Assembly (NCBI GenBank): GCA_045599325.1
Contig: JAZRVT010000049.1
Span: 1-63,869, forward strand
Length of the DNA stretch: 63,869 nt
Reading direction: 5' to 3'
Source: Cacconaster sp045599325
GTDB lineage: Bacteria > Bacteroidota > Bacteroidia > Bacteroidales > UBA932
Part shown: piece after piece, positions 25,244 to 34,764 of the stretch
How the letters are laid out: each line of letters starts with the position of its first letter
How positions within the stretch are numbered: the stretch's first letter is position 1
Program-made: the position numbers and the translations under genes
Notes under the pieces: model-generated
The model's database searches: none
What the model saw: the letters and a program-made list of their open reading frames with translations, nothing else
Told to the model about the DNA's origin: nothing

Positions 25244-26485
25244 ATGTATTTATTCACATCAGAATCAGTATCTGAAGGGCATCCGGACAAGGTTGCCGAT
25301 CAGATTTCAGACGCAATCCTCGACGATTTCCTACGTCAGGACATTTCTTCCCACGTTGCCTGCGAAACTTTCGTAAGCACCGGACTTGTCGTCGTCGGAG
25401 GTGAAGTCACCTCACACGACGCCTATGTGGACATCCAGCACATCGCACGGCGGACAATCGAGCGTATCGGCTACACAAAAGGCGAATACTGCTTCAGTGC
25501 CGACTCCTGCGCAATCATCTCCGCACTGCACGAGCAGAGCGGCGACATAGCTCAGGGAGTCAACAGAGAGAAAGCAGAGGAGCAGGGAGCCGGTGACCAG
25601 GGGATGATGTTCGGCTATGCCTGCACAGAGACCACGGAATATATGCCGCTGCCTCTCACCCTCGCCCACATCACTCTTATGGAACTCGCCCGAATCCGCC
25701 GCGAAGAGAACTCCCCTATGCCGTATCTCCGGCCGGACGCCAAGAGCCAGTTCACCATCGAGTACAACGACGACCACACCCCGAACCGCATCCACACGCT
25801 CGTCCTCTCCACTCAGCACGACCCGGATGTCGATCAGAGCCGCATCAGAGAGGATGTCGAGAGAATCCTAATCCCGAGAGTAAAGGCACGTATTTCCGAA
25901 AAGAACGCCGCCCTCTTCAAGGAGGGGATGACACTCCACGTCAACCCGACCGGCAAATTTGTCATCGGCGGGCCTCACGGCGACACCGGCCTCACCGGCC
26001 GCAAGATCATCGTGGACACATACGGCGGCCGCGGAGCCCACGGCGGCGGAGCCTTCTCCGGCAAGGACCCGAGCAAGGTTGACCGCAGCGCAGCATACGC
26101 TGCACGCTATATCGCAAAGAATATGGTGGCAGCCGGCATAGCTGACGAGATGCTGGTCCAGATCTCGTACGCCATCGGAGTGGCAAGGCCTGTCAGCATA
26201 TCCGTGAACACATACGGCACCTCGAAAGTGGGCCTTTCAGACGGAGAGATAGCCGAAAAGATCAACACGCTATTCGACCTCAGGCCGGCGGCCATCATAG
26301 AGAAGTTCAGACTCAGGAATCCGATCTATGAGCCGACGGCAGCCTACGGCCATATGGGCCGTGACCCTTATGTAAAGGAGATGGAACTCATACGCGGCGG
26401 GAAAGCAGTCCGCTGCAATGTGCAGTTCTTCGGCTGGGAGCTACTCGACAGCGTCGACAAGTGCCGTGCCGCCTTCAAGCAGTAG
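25244..26485 (+). CDS. metK: S-adenosylmethionine synthetase
   Basis: A 413-residue protein. It begins MYLFTSESVSEGHPDKVADQ, the classical N-terminus, with His of EGHPDK as an active-site residue. GDQGMMFGYA and GGAFSGKDPSKVDRS are also present. It makes S-adenosylmethionine from methionine and ATP in the cytoplasm. The ATG at 25244 fits the family start; the frame extends 12 codons further, but they are not conserved. Its last 45 bases overlap the 3' end of the convergent lipoprotein gene. Confidence 0.97.
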   Translation: MYLFTSESVSEGHPDKVADQISDAILDDFLRQDISSHVACETFVSTGLVVVGGEVTSHDAYVDIQHIARRTIERIGYTKGEYCFSADSCAIISALHEQSGDIAQGVNREKAEEQGAGDQGMMFGYACTETTEYMPLPLTLAHITLMELARIRREENSPMPYLRPDAKSQFTIEYNDDHTPNRIHTLVLSTQHDPDVDQSRIREDVERILIPRVKARISEKNAALFKEGMTLHVNPTGKFVIGGPHGDTGLTGRKIIVDTYGGRGAHGGGAFSGKDPSKVDRSAAYAARYIAKNMVAAGIADEMLVQISYAIGVARPVSISVNTYGTSKVGLSDGEIAEKINTLFDLRPAAIIEKFRLRNPIYEPTAAYGHMGRDPYVKEMELIRGGKAVRCNVQFFGWELLDSVDKCRAAFKQ

Positions 26486-26833
26486 GCGCAGGCGCTTTTC
26501 GGCCGGTTTCCCGAGACCGGGAGCGGAAAGAAGATAATCCACGACAGCTGAGGTCTCATCCTCGGAGACAGTCACGGAAACAATTTCAAAGGAGGTCGCC
26601 ACGGCGGCCTCTTTCATTTTTTCAGATATGCTTTCCGGAAGGGAGGAGAACCCGTCTATCGACTCCTCGATGAGGCCGACGAAATCCATCGTACAGTACT
26701 CCTCGGCTATTGCATAGTCCATTGCGTAATATGCCTTGAGGAAATTCTCCGCCGCCTCCCTGGCGTGGCGCTCGTCTGCATTGCAGGATGCCGCCATCAG
26801 GGCGGCTGCTATGATCACTGCTATCTTTCTCAT
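26441..26833 (-). CDS. Small lipoprotein, NTF2/DUF4878-like
   Basis: A 130-residue protein with a lipobox ending LMAASC (Cys17). The mature part has A-NFL-AYYAMDY near its start, and then alternating beta and helical segments. This pattern suggests an NTF2-like (DUF4878-type) fold; no specific function can be given. It starts 1 nt after the mutS2 stop codon, so it is the third gene of the cdaA-mutS2 unit. Its 3' end overlaps metK by 45 nt on the opposite strand. Confidence 0.7.
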   Translation of the reverse strand: MRKIAVIIAAALMAASCNADERHAREAAENFLKAYYAMDYAIAEEYCTMDFVGLIEESIDGFSSLPESISEKMKEAAVATSFEIVSVTVSEDETSAVVDYLLSAPGLGKPAEKRLRLLLEGGTALVDAVE

Positions 26834-26834
26834 A

Positions 26835-29336
26835 TCAGATATCCATTACTACGACTGTTATGCCCGCTCCGCCGGCCTGTACCGCCTCATCGCGGAATGA
26901 AGCCACCGCCGGCACGGTCTTCAGATATTTGCGGATCTCCTCGCGGAGGATCCCGTTGCCTTTTCCGTGAAGAATCTTCACCTGCCCGACCCCGACCATA
27001 GTGGCGTCGTCTATGAAGCGAACTACAATCTCCATTGCATCGGGCAGCCTTTCACCGCGGACATCGATCGCCGGCTTGAACTCCAGTTTGCGGCGGCTGA
27101 TGGATTCTGAGGTGAAATTTGTCTGCACCGGGCGGTAGGTTGTCCTGGCCTTCTCCTTGTACTGCTGGTTGGAAATCTTCTCTACCTTGTTGACAGCCAG
27201 CTTGGAGATGATGCTGCCGATGGCCACCGAAACGGTCTTGGCGCTGACCTGGGTCACCTCACCCACCATATCATTGTCCTTCAGGCGGACCTTGTCACCC
27301 GGCTGGAGCGGCTTGAGCAGGGACTCGTCAACCTTCTGTTTCCTGGCCGGGGCCTCCTTCTGAGTCTCGCCGCGGCGCTCCTTGCGGGCCTTCTCGCGCT
27401 CCTTGCGCGCGATGATCTGCTGCATCTTGCGCTCTATCTCCTCATCGTTGCGGCTCTGCTGCTCATCCTTGAGCGACTCCTTGAATCTGGTGAGGCTCTC
27501 GCGGGCAGCCCTGGTCTTCTCCTTCTGAGCCTCGGCCTCGCGGATTTCGCGGATCGTGCGTTCCACTTCACGGTTCGCACGGCTGACAATCTCCTCGGCC
27601 TCCCGGCGGGCTTCGTCAAGAATGCTCTTCTTGAGGGTCTTGATGTCGCCCAGCTCCTTCTGGTACTTGTCGGTCAGGCTCTCGAGAGTCCTGTCGGTGC
27701 TCTTTATATGGGCCAGCTTCTCATCCAGCACGCGGCGGTTCTTCGCAATCTTGCGCAGGTTGCGCTCAATGCTGACATATTCTGTTCCGGCACGCTCCTC
27801 CGCATCCTTCACCACATCGGCCGGGAGACCCATCTTGCGGGCCAGCTCAAAGGCGAAGGAGTTGCCTGGCATCCCCTGCTCCAGCTTGAAGAGCGGCTTG
27901 AGGGCCGCACCGTCGAAGAGCATCGCACCGTTCACGACCCCTGTGCTGCTGTCGGCATACAGCTTGAGGTTCGTATAGTGGGTCGTTATCACCCCGTAGA
28001 CGCCCATCCTGTCGAGACGCGCCAGCACGGCCTCGGCTATCGCGCCGCCGGCTGCAGGCTCTGTGCCGCTGCCGAACTCGTCTATCAGCACCAGAGAATT
28101 CGAGGTGGCGGCCTCCAGTATCTCGCGGATGTTCTTCAGGTGTGAACTGTAAGTGCTGAGGTCGTTCTCCAGCGACTGGTCGTCGCCTATGTCGATGAAG
28201 ATGTTGTCGAATATCATCATCTCGCTCACCTCGGAGGTCGGAATCAGCATACCCCACTGGAACATATACTGAAGCAGCCCCACGGTCTCGAGGCAGACGG
28301 ACTTGCCGCCGGCGTTCGGGCCGGAGATAAGCAGGATATGCCCCTTCTGATTGAGGCTGAGGGTGAGCGGCACTATCTCTTTCTTCTCGCGGCGGAGCGA
28401 AGCCTCCAGCAGAGGATGGCGCGCACGCCTGAGATTGAACTCGCCGTTGGTCGAGATCACCGGCATCCCGGCAATCATATCGAGGGCGACGAGTGCCTTC
28501 GCCCTGATGAAGTCCAGTTCCCCGACAAACTCGGAGGCTGCGACCAGTTCCGGAAGATATGGACGGAGGAATTCCGAGAAATCGAAGAGAATCCTCGCTA
28601 TCTCCCTCTGTTCCTGGAATTTGAGTTCACGTATCTGGTTGCCGAGCTCGATGACTTCGTAAGGCTCGATGAATGCCGTCCTGCCGCTTGCCGACTCATC
28701 GTACACGATGCCCTGTATCTTGCGCTTGTTGGCTGCGGCCACCGGAATCAGCACACGGCCGTCGCGGACAGCGACCTCCGCATCGGCGTCCACCAGCCCC
28801 TCACCCTTGGCGGCACCCAGGATGGCGGCGATGCGTTTGGAAACAGAGCCCTCCTTCGACTTGAGGCTGCGGCGGATCTCGCCGAGCTCAGGAGAGGCTG
28901 TATCCCGGACTTCGCCCGTCCGGTCAAGTATCTCCTCGATCCTGCGGCTGATTTCCGGCGCATACGATACGGAGGATGACAGGCCGCGGAGCATCGGATA
29001 GAGGTCGTCCTTGCAGTCCTTGAAGAAGACAAGTATGCGGCGGAGGGTCTCCTGGCTTGTACGCAGCAGGCGAAGCGAAGGCAGGTCTATGGATGAAGAC
29101 TCGGCCTGCAGCGGCAGGAGGAACTCCTTGGTGTCAAGGAAACCGGAGCTCGGGAAAGAGTCCTCGAACATACAGATGAGACGCATCTCGTCCGTAAGTT
29201 TCAGACGCAGCATTATTTCGTCGGGGTCGTGCGAAATCTGCTCAGCCTCAACCTTTCCGGCTGCATAGGCGGTGGCGCACTTGGATGATATCCTGCCCCT
29301 TACCTTGTCGAAACCTATTTTCTGCTCAAGAACCAT
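26835..29336 (-). CDS. mutS2: MutS2 endonuclease with Smr domain
   Basis: An 833-residue protein. It has a MutS-like core (1-320), Walker A GPNAGGKS at 339-346, Walker B LIDEFGSGTEP, a long charged coiled coil (about 510-640), a KOW-like linker and a C-terminal Smr domain starting near LDVRGERLPDA, with ILHGKGNG. MutS2 acts on branched DNA and, in some bacteria, on collided ribosomes through Smr cleavage. It lacks the mismatch-recognition domain of MutS1. It is 9 nt downstream of cdaA. Confidence 0.95.
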   Translation of the reverse strand: MVLEQKIGFDKVRGRISSKCATAYAAGKVEAEQISHDPDEIMLRLKLTDEMRLICMFEDSFPSSGFLDTKEFLLPLQAESSSIDLPSLRLLRTSQETLRRILVFFKDCKDDLYPMLRGLSSSVSYAPEISRRIEEILDRTGEVRDTASPELGEIRRSLKSKEGSVSKRIAAILGAAKGEGLVDADAEVAVRDGRVLIPVAAANKRKIQGIVYDESASGRTAFIEPYEVIELGNQIRELKFQEQREIARILFDFSEFLRPYLPELVAASEFVGELDFIRAKALVALDMIAGMPVISTNGEFNLRRARHPLLEASLRREKKEIVPLTLSLNQKGHILLISGPNAGGKSVCLETVGLLQYMFQWGMLIPTSEVSEMMIFDNIFIDIGDDQSLENDLSTYSSHLKNIREILEAATSNSLVLIDEFGSGTEPAAGGAIAEAVLARLDRMGVYGVITTHYTNLKLYADSSTGVVNGAMLFDGAALKPLFKLEQGMPGNSFAFELARKMGLPADVVKDAEERAGTEYVSIERNLRKIAKNRRVLDEKLAHIKSTDRTLESLTDKYQKELGDIKTLKKSILDEARREAEEIVSRANREVERTIREIREAEAQKEKTRAARESLTRFKESLKDEQQSRNDEEIERKMQQIIARKEREKARKERRGETQKEAPARKQKVDESLLKPLQPGDKVRLKDNDMVGEVTQVSAKTVSVAIGSIISKLAVNKVEKISNQQYKEKARTTYRPVQTNFTSESISRRKLEFKPAIDVRGERLPDAMEIVVRFIDDATMVGVGQVKILHGKGNGILREEIRKYLKTVPAVASFRDEAVQAGGAGITVVVMDI

Positions 29337-29345
29337 CGTCCTGTA

Positions 29346-30131
29346 CTATGCGTTGTATGAGTCCTCTATCGCGCGGCGGAGCTCCGTGATGCTGCCCAGC
29401 GTCTTCATTATGCCGCCCGAGACGAAAGTGATCTCGCCTGTCTCCTCCGAGACCACAACCACTGAGGCGTCAGTCTGCTCGGATATGCCAACTGCAGCGC
29501 GGTGGCGCATTCCGTAGCGGGCCGGGATGTCCTGGCTCTCGGACATCGGGAGTGTGCAGCGGGCCGCGATGACGCGGTCCTCGGATATTATCATCGCTCC
29601 GTCGTGGAGAGGGGTGTTCTTGAAGAATATGTTCTCGATCAGGCGGCGGTTGATCCTGGCCATTATCTCGTCGCCAGTCTCTATGAACTCGTCGAGCGAG
29701 GACTTGTGGCGGATGACTATCAGAGCGCCAGTCTTCGTCTCAGACATCTTGCGGCAGGCCGCGGTGAGCTCCTCGAGCTCGTTCACACCCATTCCGGCAG
29801 ATGTGCTCCTCTTGAAGATGCGGCGGAAGAGACCCTTCTGGGCCACCGAGCCGTACCTGCTGCTGAAATGGAGCAGGAAGCGCCTGATTTCAGGCTGGAA
29901 TATCACAATCAGCGCGATGACGCCCACTCCCAGCACCTGTCCCAGAATGAAGGAGAGAAGTTTCATTCCCAGGGCGCGCGACACGATCCAGATGATGTAG
30001 ATCACCAGGATGCTGGAGAAGATGCTGACCGCCGCCGTGCCTCTGACAAGCTTGATGATCCAGTAGATCAGCAGACCCACCATTATGACGTCCAGCACGT
30101 CGATGAAAGTAATGTTTATGAAGTCGAACAT
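29346..30131 (-). CDS. cdaA: Diadenylate cyclase (c-di-AMP synthase, CdaA type)
   Basis: A 261-residue protein with three N-terminal membrane helices (about 13-28, 32-50, 56-78) and a DAC/DisA_N domain. Catalytic motifs are DGA at 177-179 (LHDGAM) and RHR at 209-211 (GMRHRAAVG). It condenses two ATP into c-di-AMP at the membrane. The TATATTTG box (30144-30137) ends 5 nt before the ATG, so the mRNA may be leaderless. It heads the cdaA-mutS2-lipoprotein string. Confidence 0.95.
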   Translation of the reverse strand: MFDFINITFIDVLDVIMVGLLIYWIIKLVRGTAAVSIFSSILVIYIIWIVSRALGMKLLSFILGQVLGVGVIALIVIFQPEIRRFLLHFSSRYGSVAQKGLFRRIFKRSTSAGMGVNELEELTAACRKMSETKTGALIVIRHKSSLDEFIETGDEIMARINRRLIENIFFKNTPLHDGAMIISEDRVIAARCTLPMSESQDIPARYGMRHRAAVGISEQTDASVVVVSEETGEITFVSGGIMKTLGSITELRRAIEDSYNA

Positions 30132-30136
30132 AACTG

Positions 30137-30144
30137 CAAATATA
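30137..30144 (-). promoter_or_regulatory. -7 box of cdaA, candidate leaderless promoter
   Basis: TATATTTG on the minus strand separated from the ATG at 30131 by CAGTT only. It sits in the 34-nt gap after the S46 peptidase stop codon. Confidence 0.55.
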
Positions 30145-30165
30145 GCAATTAATCAGCAATGGCCC

Positions 30166-32139
30166 CTACTGCCCCAGCTCCGCGAGAAGAGCGTCCATTT
30201 CAGCGTAGTAGCGCAGAATCCAGATGACATAGCGGATGTCCACGCAGATGCACTTGTTCATTTCGGGGTCGAAATAGGTGTCGCCCGCCAGGGACTCCTT
30301 GTTGCCGTCGAAAGCCAGGCCGATGAGCTCGCCTCTGCCATTGAGCACCGGGCTTCCGGAGTTTCCGCCGGTGATGTCGTTGTCGCTCAGGAAGTCTACC
30401 GGCTGCAAAGGATGCTTCTTCAGAAGATCGCGGATCCTGCTGTTGAGCACGAAGTCGTAGTTGTCAGGGTCATATTTCTCAAGAATGCCTCTTGCAGTGG
30501 TCTGAGGGCCGATGGAGACTGCGTCCCGAGGCTGGAGGGAGCATATCTTGCCATAAGTGATGCGCATCGTGGAGTTTGCGTCCGGATACATCGGAATGCC
30601 GGAGGCGAGGTTCTTCCTGTAGACAGCATCCTTGAACTGCTTTTCCAGAGATGTCTTGGAAACACCGGCCTCGATGGAGTCGCGGCGCGCGGTGAAGGCA
30701 GTGATCTTGCAGGATGAGAGAGCCTCGGAGAGATGGTTCGTCCATATCTCTTCCATTATGGCATCCCTGTCGCCCTTGTTCCGGTCATAAACCTGCGTCA
30801 GGTAATCGCCCCAGAACTCGCGGTTCACATATTTGTAGAACTGTCCGAGGGAATAGCTGAAGAGGTCGCGCTCGACGCGCAGGTCCAGCGAGGCCTTCTC
30901 CTGCTCGACGAGCTTCGTGTTGCCGCGCTTTGCGGCATTGACCATCCTGTGCATATTGGTTCCGCGCACCAGAGTCTCCTGGAAGTATGTCACCTGCTGG
31001 TTGATCCAGGCCACATCCTCATACTTCTGCCCGAGGTCGTAGATGAGGCTGCTGTTGCCGAGGTATTTCTGGAGCGCCTGCTCCTGCGTGCGCTTTATGT
31101 CCACCACCTCGAAGCGGTTGTAGCAGTATATCTCGCCTTCGCGGATCTCCTGGACGTTGCTCAGTCCGAAATACTTGTCCGCATACTTGAGCCTGATCTC
31201 CGGGTCAGAGTCCATCCACTTCTCGAGGATCTTCATCTGGTCGCCTCGGAACTGCGCCTGGATCGGGTTGATGATTGAAGTGATCTCCTCGACGGCATAG
31301 GACGATGCATAGCGGTTCGTCTTGCCCGGATAGCCGATCACCATCGTGAAATCGCCCGGTTTCACCCCTTTGGTAGATATCTTCAGGGAATTGGAAGGAT
31401 GAAGCGGTATGTTTTCCGGGGAATACTCAGCCGGCGAACCGTCGGGGGCCGTATAGACTCTGTAGATGGCGAAATCGCCCTTGTGCTGCGGCCATTCCCA
31501 GTTGTCCACCTCACCGCCGAAAGAGGCGATGCAGACAGGAGGAGCCGCAACCAGGCGGACATCCTTGTAGACCTGGTAATGTGCCACATAGTACTTGTTG
31601 CCGTTGTAGAACGAGGAGCAGACTACCTCCCCCTCCCCGCCGAAGAGCTTCAGATATCTCTCCTCCATATGGGAATAGACGCGCCTCATTCCCATCGGTT
31701 TGTGCTCCACGTCGAAAGAGTCGCGGAGTGCCATCACCTCGGAGGTCACGTCCAGCATCTTCTTCAGGAAATAGACGCTCTGACCCTTGCAGGGGAGCTC
31801 CTCGCTGCGGTCCTTCGCCCAGAAGCCGTCCTCGAGGTAATTGCTTCCCGGCGTGCTGAGGGCGTGGATGTCGCTGTACGCGCAGTGGTGGTTGGTGATC
31901 ATCAGGCCGTCCCGTGACACCATACTTCCGGTACAGCTGAAGCCGAGGGCGACGACAGCGTCGGAGAGGCTCACTTTGTCCTCATCGTAGATCACTCTGG
32001 CGTCAAGCTGAAGGCCGCCCTTCTGCATCTTCTTCTCGAGCGCGCGGTCTATGGTGTTGACCATCCACATACCTTCGTCAGCGAAGGATGGTGCGACAGC
32101 CAGGAAAAGGGCCGCTGCGGCAATAATTATCTTTCTCAT
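30166..32139 (-). CDS. S46 family dipeptidyl peptidase, DPP7-like
   Basis: A 657-residue protein with a signal peptide (1-20, SFA). The S46 trypsin-like catalytic residues are visible: His85 in TNHHC, an Asp in the region around WPQHKGDFAIYR, and Ser594 in GGNSGSPV. The residue that sets P1 specificity, Arg in acid-specific DPP11 and Gly in DPP7, reads as Gly612 (FDGN), favouring hydrophobic P1 residues. The enzyme removes dipeptides from N-termini in the periplasm. ATGs at 32139 and 32145 are both possible. The start is 4-10 nt after the stop of the DUF6850-type gene, making this the last gene of a six-gene operon. Confidence 0.92.
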   Translation of the reverse strand: MRKIIIAAAALFLAVAPSFADEGMWMVNTIDRALEKKMQKGGLQLDARVIYDEDKVSLSDAVVALGFSCTGSMVSRDGLMITNHHCAYSDIHALSTPGSNYLEDGFWAKDRSEELPCKGQSVYFLKKMLDVTSEVMALRDSFDVEHKPMGMRRVYSHMEERYLKLFGGEGEVVCSSFYNGNKYYVAHYQVYKDVRLVAAPPVCIASFGGEVDNWEWPQHKGDFAIYRVYTAPDGSPAEYSPENIPLHPSNSLKISTKGVKPGDFTMVIGYPGKTNRYASSYAVEEITSIINPIQAQFRGDQMKILEKWMDSDPEIRLKYADKYFGLSNVQEIREGEIYCYNRFEVVDIKRTQEQALQKYLGNSSLIYDLGQKYEDVAWINQQVTYFQETLVRGTNMHRMVNAAKRGNTKLVEQEKASLDLRVERDLFSYSLGQFYKYVNREFWGDYLTQVYDRNKGDRDAIMEEIWTNHLSEALSSCKITAFTARRDSIEAGVSKTSLEKQFKDAVYRKNLASGIPMYPDANSTMRITYGKICSLQPRDAVSIGPQTTARGILEKYDPDNYDFVLNSRIRDLLKKHPLQPVDFLSDNDITGGNSGSPVLNGRGELIGLAFDGNKESLAGDTYFDPEMNKCICVDIRYVIWILRYYAEMDALLAELGQ

Positions 32140-32149
32140 ATTCATAGTC

Positions 32150-33559
32150 TTAGAAAACAAATCCCAAAGTCGCGCCCACATCGTGGCGGAATGCGTCGAA
32201 TTTCAGTCTGCAATCGAGTCCGTAAGCCAGCTTGAGGAACATCCTGCCGGGACGCCACTCGAGCTGGAGCCTGCCGCCCATACTGTCAGAGGTCCAGTAG
32301 TTCCACTCTTCCATCATAGGACCATACAGCTGCAGGTTGTTGACGATGGTGTTCTTGTCGCCGATGTGGCTCACCCACAAGTCCGGAGAGACCGTGAAAC
32401 GCTGCCCTGCCGGAATCACGAACCGCAGATAAGGCCTCAGTTCGGTGAAGGACTGGAGCAGCACCATCGGATATTCGGTGTATGTGTGATAGAACTGCAT
32501 TGCAGAAAGACCCGCCGTGAACTTCACCCGTCGGCTGAGGGTATAGCTCAGGTCCTCCCTGGAGACAGACCGGTAATAGCAGTGGACAGGGTCGCCGTAG
32601 GTCACCCATCTGTTAGTGCGTGAAGCCTCGTCGAGCTCCTGCCTCTGGAGATAGCGGAAGCCCTGCATCGTGGTCACGCTGTATGAGGCGGAGATGCAGT
32701 GGCCGCGTCCGAAACGGAGGTCAAGGTTGTCGGTATAGGTCAGGCTGCGCGTATCGCCGAAGAGGAGGTTGTTGTATCCCACCTCGCCCTGCCGGGTCAC
32801 CTCACAGCCCGCGTGGAAATTGTTGTCGAGCAGAAGGGAACCCATCGGCAGCCGGACGCGGAAATCCCCGAAGAAGGTGTCACTCTCCTTCATCCTGCGC
32901 TTCTCTGCGCTCGAGAAACCTGTGCTCTGGGCCAGCCAGAGCCCGTATATGTCGAAGAGATAGCGCTCGACGCTCTCTACTATCTGCTTGTATTCCACCC
33001 GCTCGGTGCCGCGGACATATCCGAGGTCGAGGCCGAGGTCGATGCTTCTGCCGCGGTAGAGCACGCCAGGGGCGATGCGGAACTCCATCAGTGTGTTCTT
33101 GTTCCTGAGGTCACGGTGCTTCGCCATCAAAGCCACATCGTATGCGACATCAGCCCCGAATACAAAGCGTCCGGCAGGGGCGGCGATGCCCGCCTCCATT
33201 GAATACTTCTCGAGGGATATCGGACCAGCGACCGAATCGGCCGCCATGAACGGTGTCTGATAAGGGTTGACCCAGCCCCTCCAGCGGCTGCCCGTGCCGT
33301 AGTCATAGCCGTAGCCGAACCTGCCGTAGAGAAGGATGCTGTCCTGCCTCAGGCGGGACTCAGCCTGCAGGCCGCCCCCGGCAAGTGTTTCCGGGTCATA
33401 GATGTTCCTGTAGGACCCTGCCTGCCCGTAGACTCCGAGGGAGACCTCGGTGAAAGTGGTGTCAGTCAGGGCGAGGAGGGCCATATTGCTCTCCTGCGCA
33501 AATGCCGGCGCTGAAATGAGAAGCGCCAGAATCAGAATGATATGTCTTGCCGCCTTCAT
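32150..33559 (-). CDS. Outer-membrane beta-barrel protein (DUF6850-like)
   Basis: A 469-residue protein with a signal peptide ending APAFAQ (about 1-21), amphipathic beta-strands throughout and a C-terminal aromatic residue (LGFVF). It matches my recollection of DUF6850 barrels, which accompany a DUF4876 lipoprotein and a TonB receptor in Bacteroidales; no transport substrate is established. It overlaps the DUF4876 gene by 4 nt, a sign of translational coupling. Confidence 0.7.
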   Translation of the reverse strand: MKAARHIILILALLISAPAFAQESNMALLALTDTTFTEVSLGVYGQAGSYRNIYDPETLAGGGLQAESRLRQDSILLYGRFGYGYDYGTGSRWRGWVNPYQTPFMAADSVAGPISLEKYSMEAGIAAPAGRFVFGADVAYDVALMAKHRDLRNKNTLMEFRIAPGVLYRGRSIDLGLDLGYVRGTERVEYKQIVESVERYLFDIYGLWLAQSTGFSSAEKRRMKESDTFFGDFRVRLPMGSLLLDNNFHAGCEVTRQGEVGYNNLLFGDTRSLTYTDNLDLRFGRGHCISASYSVTTMQGFRYLQRQELDEASRTNRWVTYGDPVHCYYRSVSREDLSYTLSRRVKFTAGLSAMQFYHTYTEYPMVLLQSFTELRPYLRFVIPAGQRFTVSPDLWVSHIGDKNTIVNNLQLYGPMMEEWNYWTSDSMGGRLQLEWRPGRMFLKLAYGLDCRLKFDAFRHDVGATLGFVF

Positions 33560-34755
33560 CTCTTCAGTCTCGGTGACGGGGTGCTGTCCGGAAGGAAGTC
33601 AGCATCCGAATTGTTTGTATCCTGATAGACATCGATGCCGTTCTCAGTGAATTCCAGACGGCGTGTGATGCATTTGCCGGAGTAGTGCGCCGAGCGCATA
33701 TAGACATATGAGGCGTCAATGCTGCCCGGAAGCCTCTTGATGGCCCCGCCCGGGCTGTCCACGCACTCGACACCGTCAAGGATCCACTTTTTGTCGATAT
33801 GCCAGTATTTGGTGCCGGAGCTCTTGCCGGGCTCGAAATCCTCCCACCTGTCGGACTGGGAGCGGTAGGCCGCAACCCCCATCTCGGGCTTGAAGACCAC
33901 AAGGGCCGGGCTGTGGACCGAGAGGGCCCAGGCGTTTCCCTGCCCCGCCATCGTCATCACCATCGGGACGACGCCGGCCGCAATCTCGTGGCCGGAAAGG
34001 GTCTCGCTGTAGCAGCCGAAATGAGCGTGGTTGAGCTGAAGCCCGCTTGTGGCACGGCCGCTGTGGTCGACTGCAGCGCGCGCCGCTATCACGACAGACT
34101 CACCCGGTTCAAGCGGATATGTATGGCCGTCGCCGGGGAACATCCAGTACATCTGGGCGATCGGGAGCAGGTCGCTGCCGGCCCAGGAGTTGTTGCCGGT
34201 CGTGGAGTTGTACGGGAATATGGAAGCGATGCAGAGGGAGTCGAGGAAGATGGTCTGACCGCCGGGACCCGCATTGTTATAGAGTTCCACATAAGTGTCC
34301 TTCGTGTAGTTGGCCCCTTCGTAAGTCGAACTTCCGTGGTAATAGAATTCTCTGATGACCAGCGGGTTAGGTATAGCGACAGCAAGTTCCAGATTCACTC
34401 TCGACGGAACGATGGAGCCATCTGCGGCCACAATCCCCCCTTCTGTGAGCAGGAACTCGTCCATTGAGCCGTTGACCGCCACGCGGGTCGATTTGTAGTA
34501 GGCTGACGCGGTGACGTCGTACTTCCCGGGCTGCACCTCGAAGCAGACCAGCCCGGAAGCGTCAGGATGGGATTCGTAGAAGAGCTGCAGGCTCTTGTTC
34601 TGGAGGCGCACGGTCACGTCACAGATGTCAACCCCTCCGCTCTCCTCAGGGAGCGCCAGCTGTATCTCGAGCTTCGCCACGCTCACCTTCTCCTCCAGGC
34701 AGGATGAGAGGAGTAACGCTGCGGCAGCCAGTATGATGATTGAAAGTCTTTTCAT
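33556..34755 (-). CDS. DUF4876-like lipoprotein
   Basis: A 399-residue protein with a lipobox ending LLLSSC (Cys19). A beta-rich domain (about 25-120) resembles a carboxypeptidase-regulatory fold (GKYDVTASAYY). Next comes a lamin-tail/LTD-like segment with VIREFYYHGSS and YVELYNN. This is the pattern of DUF4876 proteins. It probably sits on the outer-membrane surface as partner of the TonB receptor encoded 9 nt upstream. Confidence 0.75.
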   Translation of the reverse strand: MKRLSIIILAAAALLLSSCLEEKVSVAKLEIQLALPEESGGVDICDVTVRLQNKSLQLFYESHPDASGLVCFEVQPGKYDVTASAYYKSTRVAVNGSMDEFLLTEGGIVAADGSIVPSRVNLELAVAIPNPLVIREFYYHGSSTYEGANYTKDTYVELYNNAGPGGQTIFLDSLCIASIFPYNSTTGNNSWAGSDLLPIAQMYWMFPGDGHTYPLEPGESVVIAARAAVDHSGRATSGLQLNHAHFGCYSETLSGHEIAAGVVPMVMTMAGQGNAWALSVHSPALVVFKPEMGVAAYRSQSDRWEDFEPGKSSGTKYWHIDKKWILDGVECVDSPGGAIKRLPGSIDASYVYMRSAHYSGKCITRRLEFTENGIDVYQDTNNSDADFLPDSTPSPRLKR

Positions 34756-34764
34756 TGCATCTCC

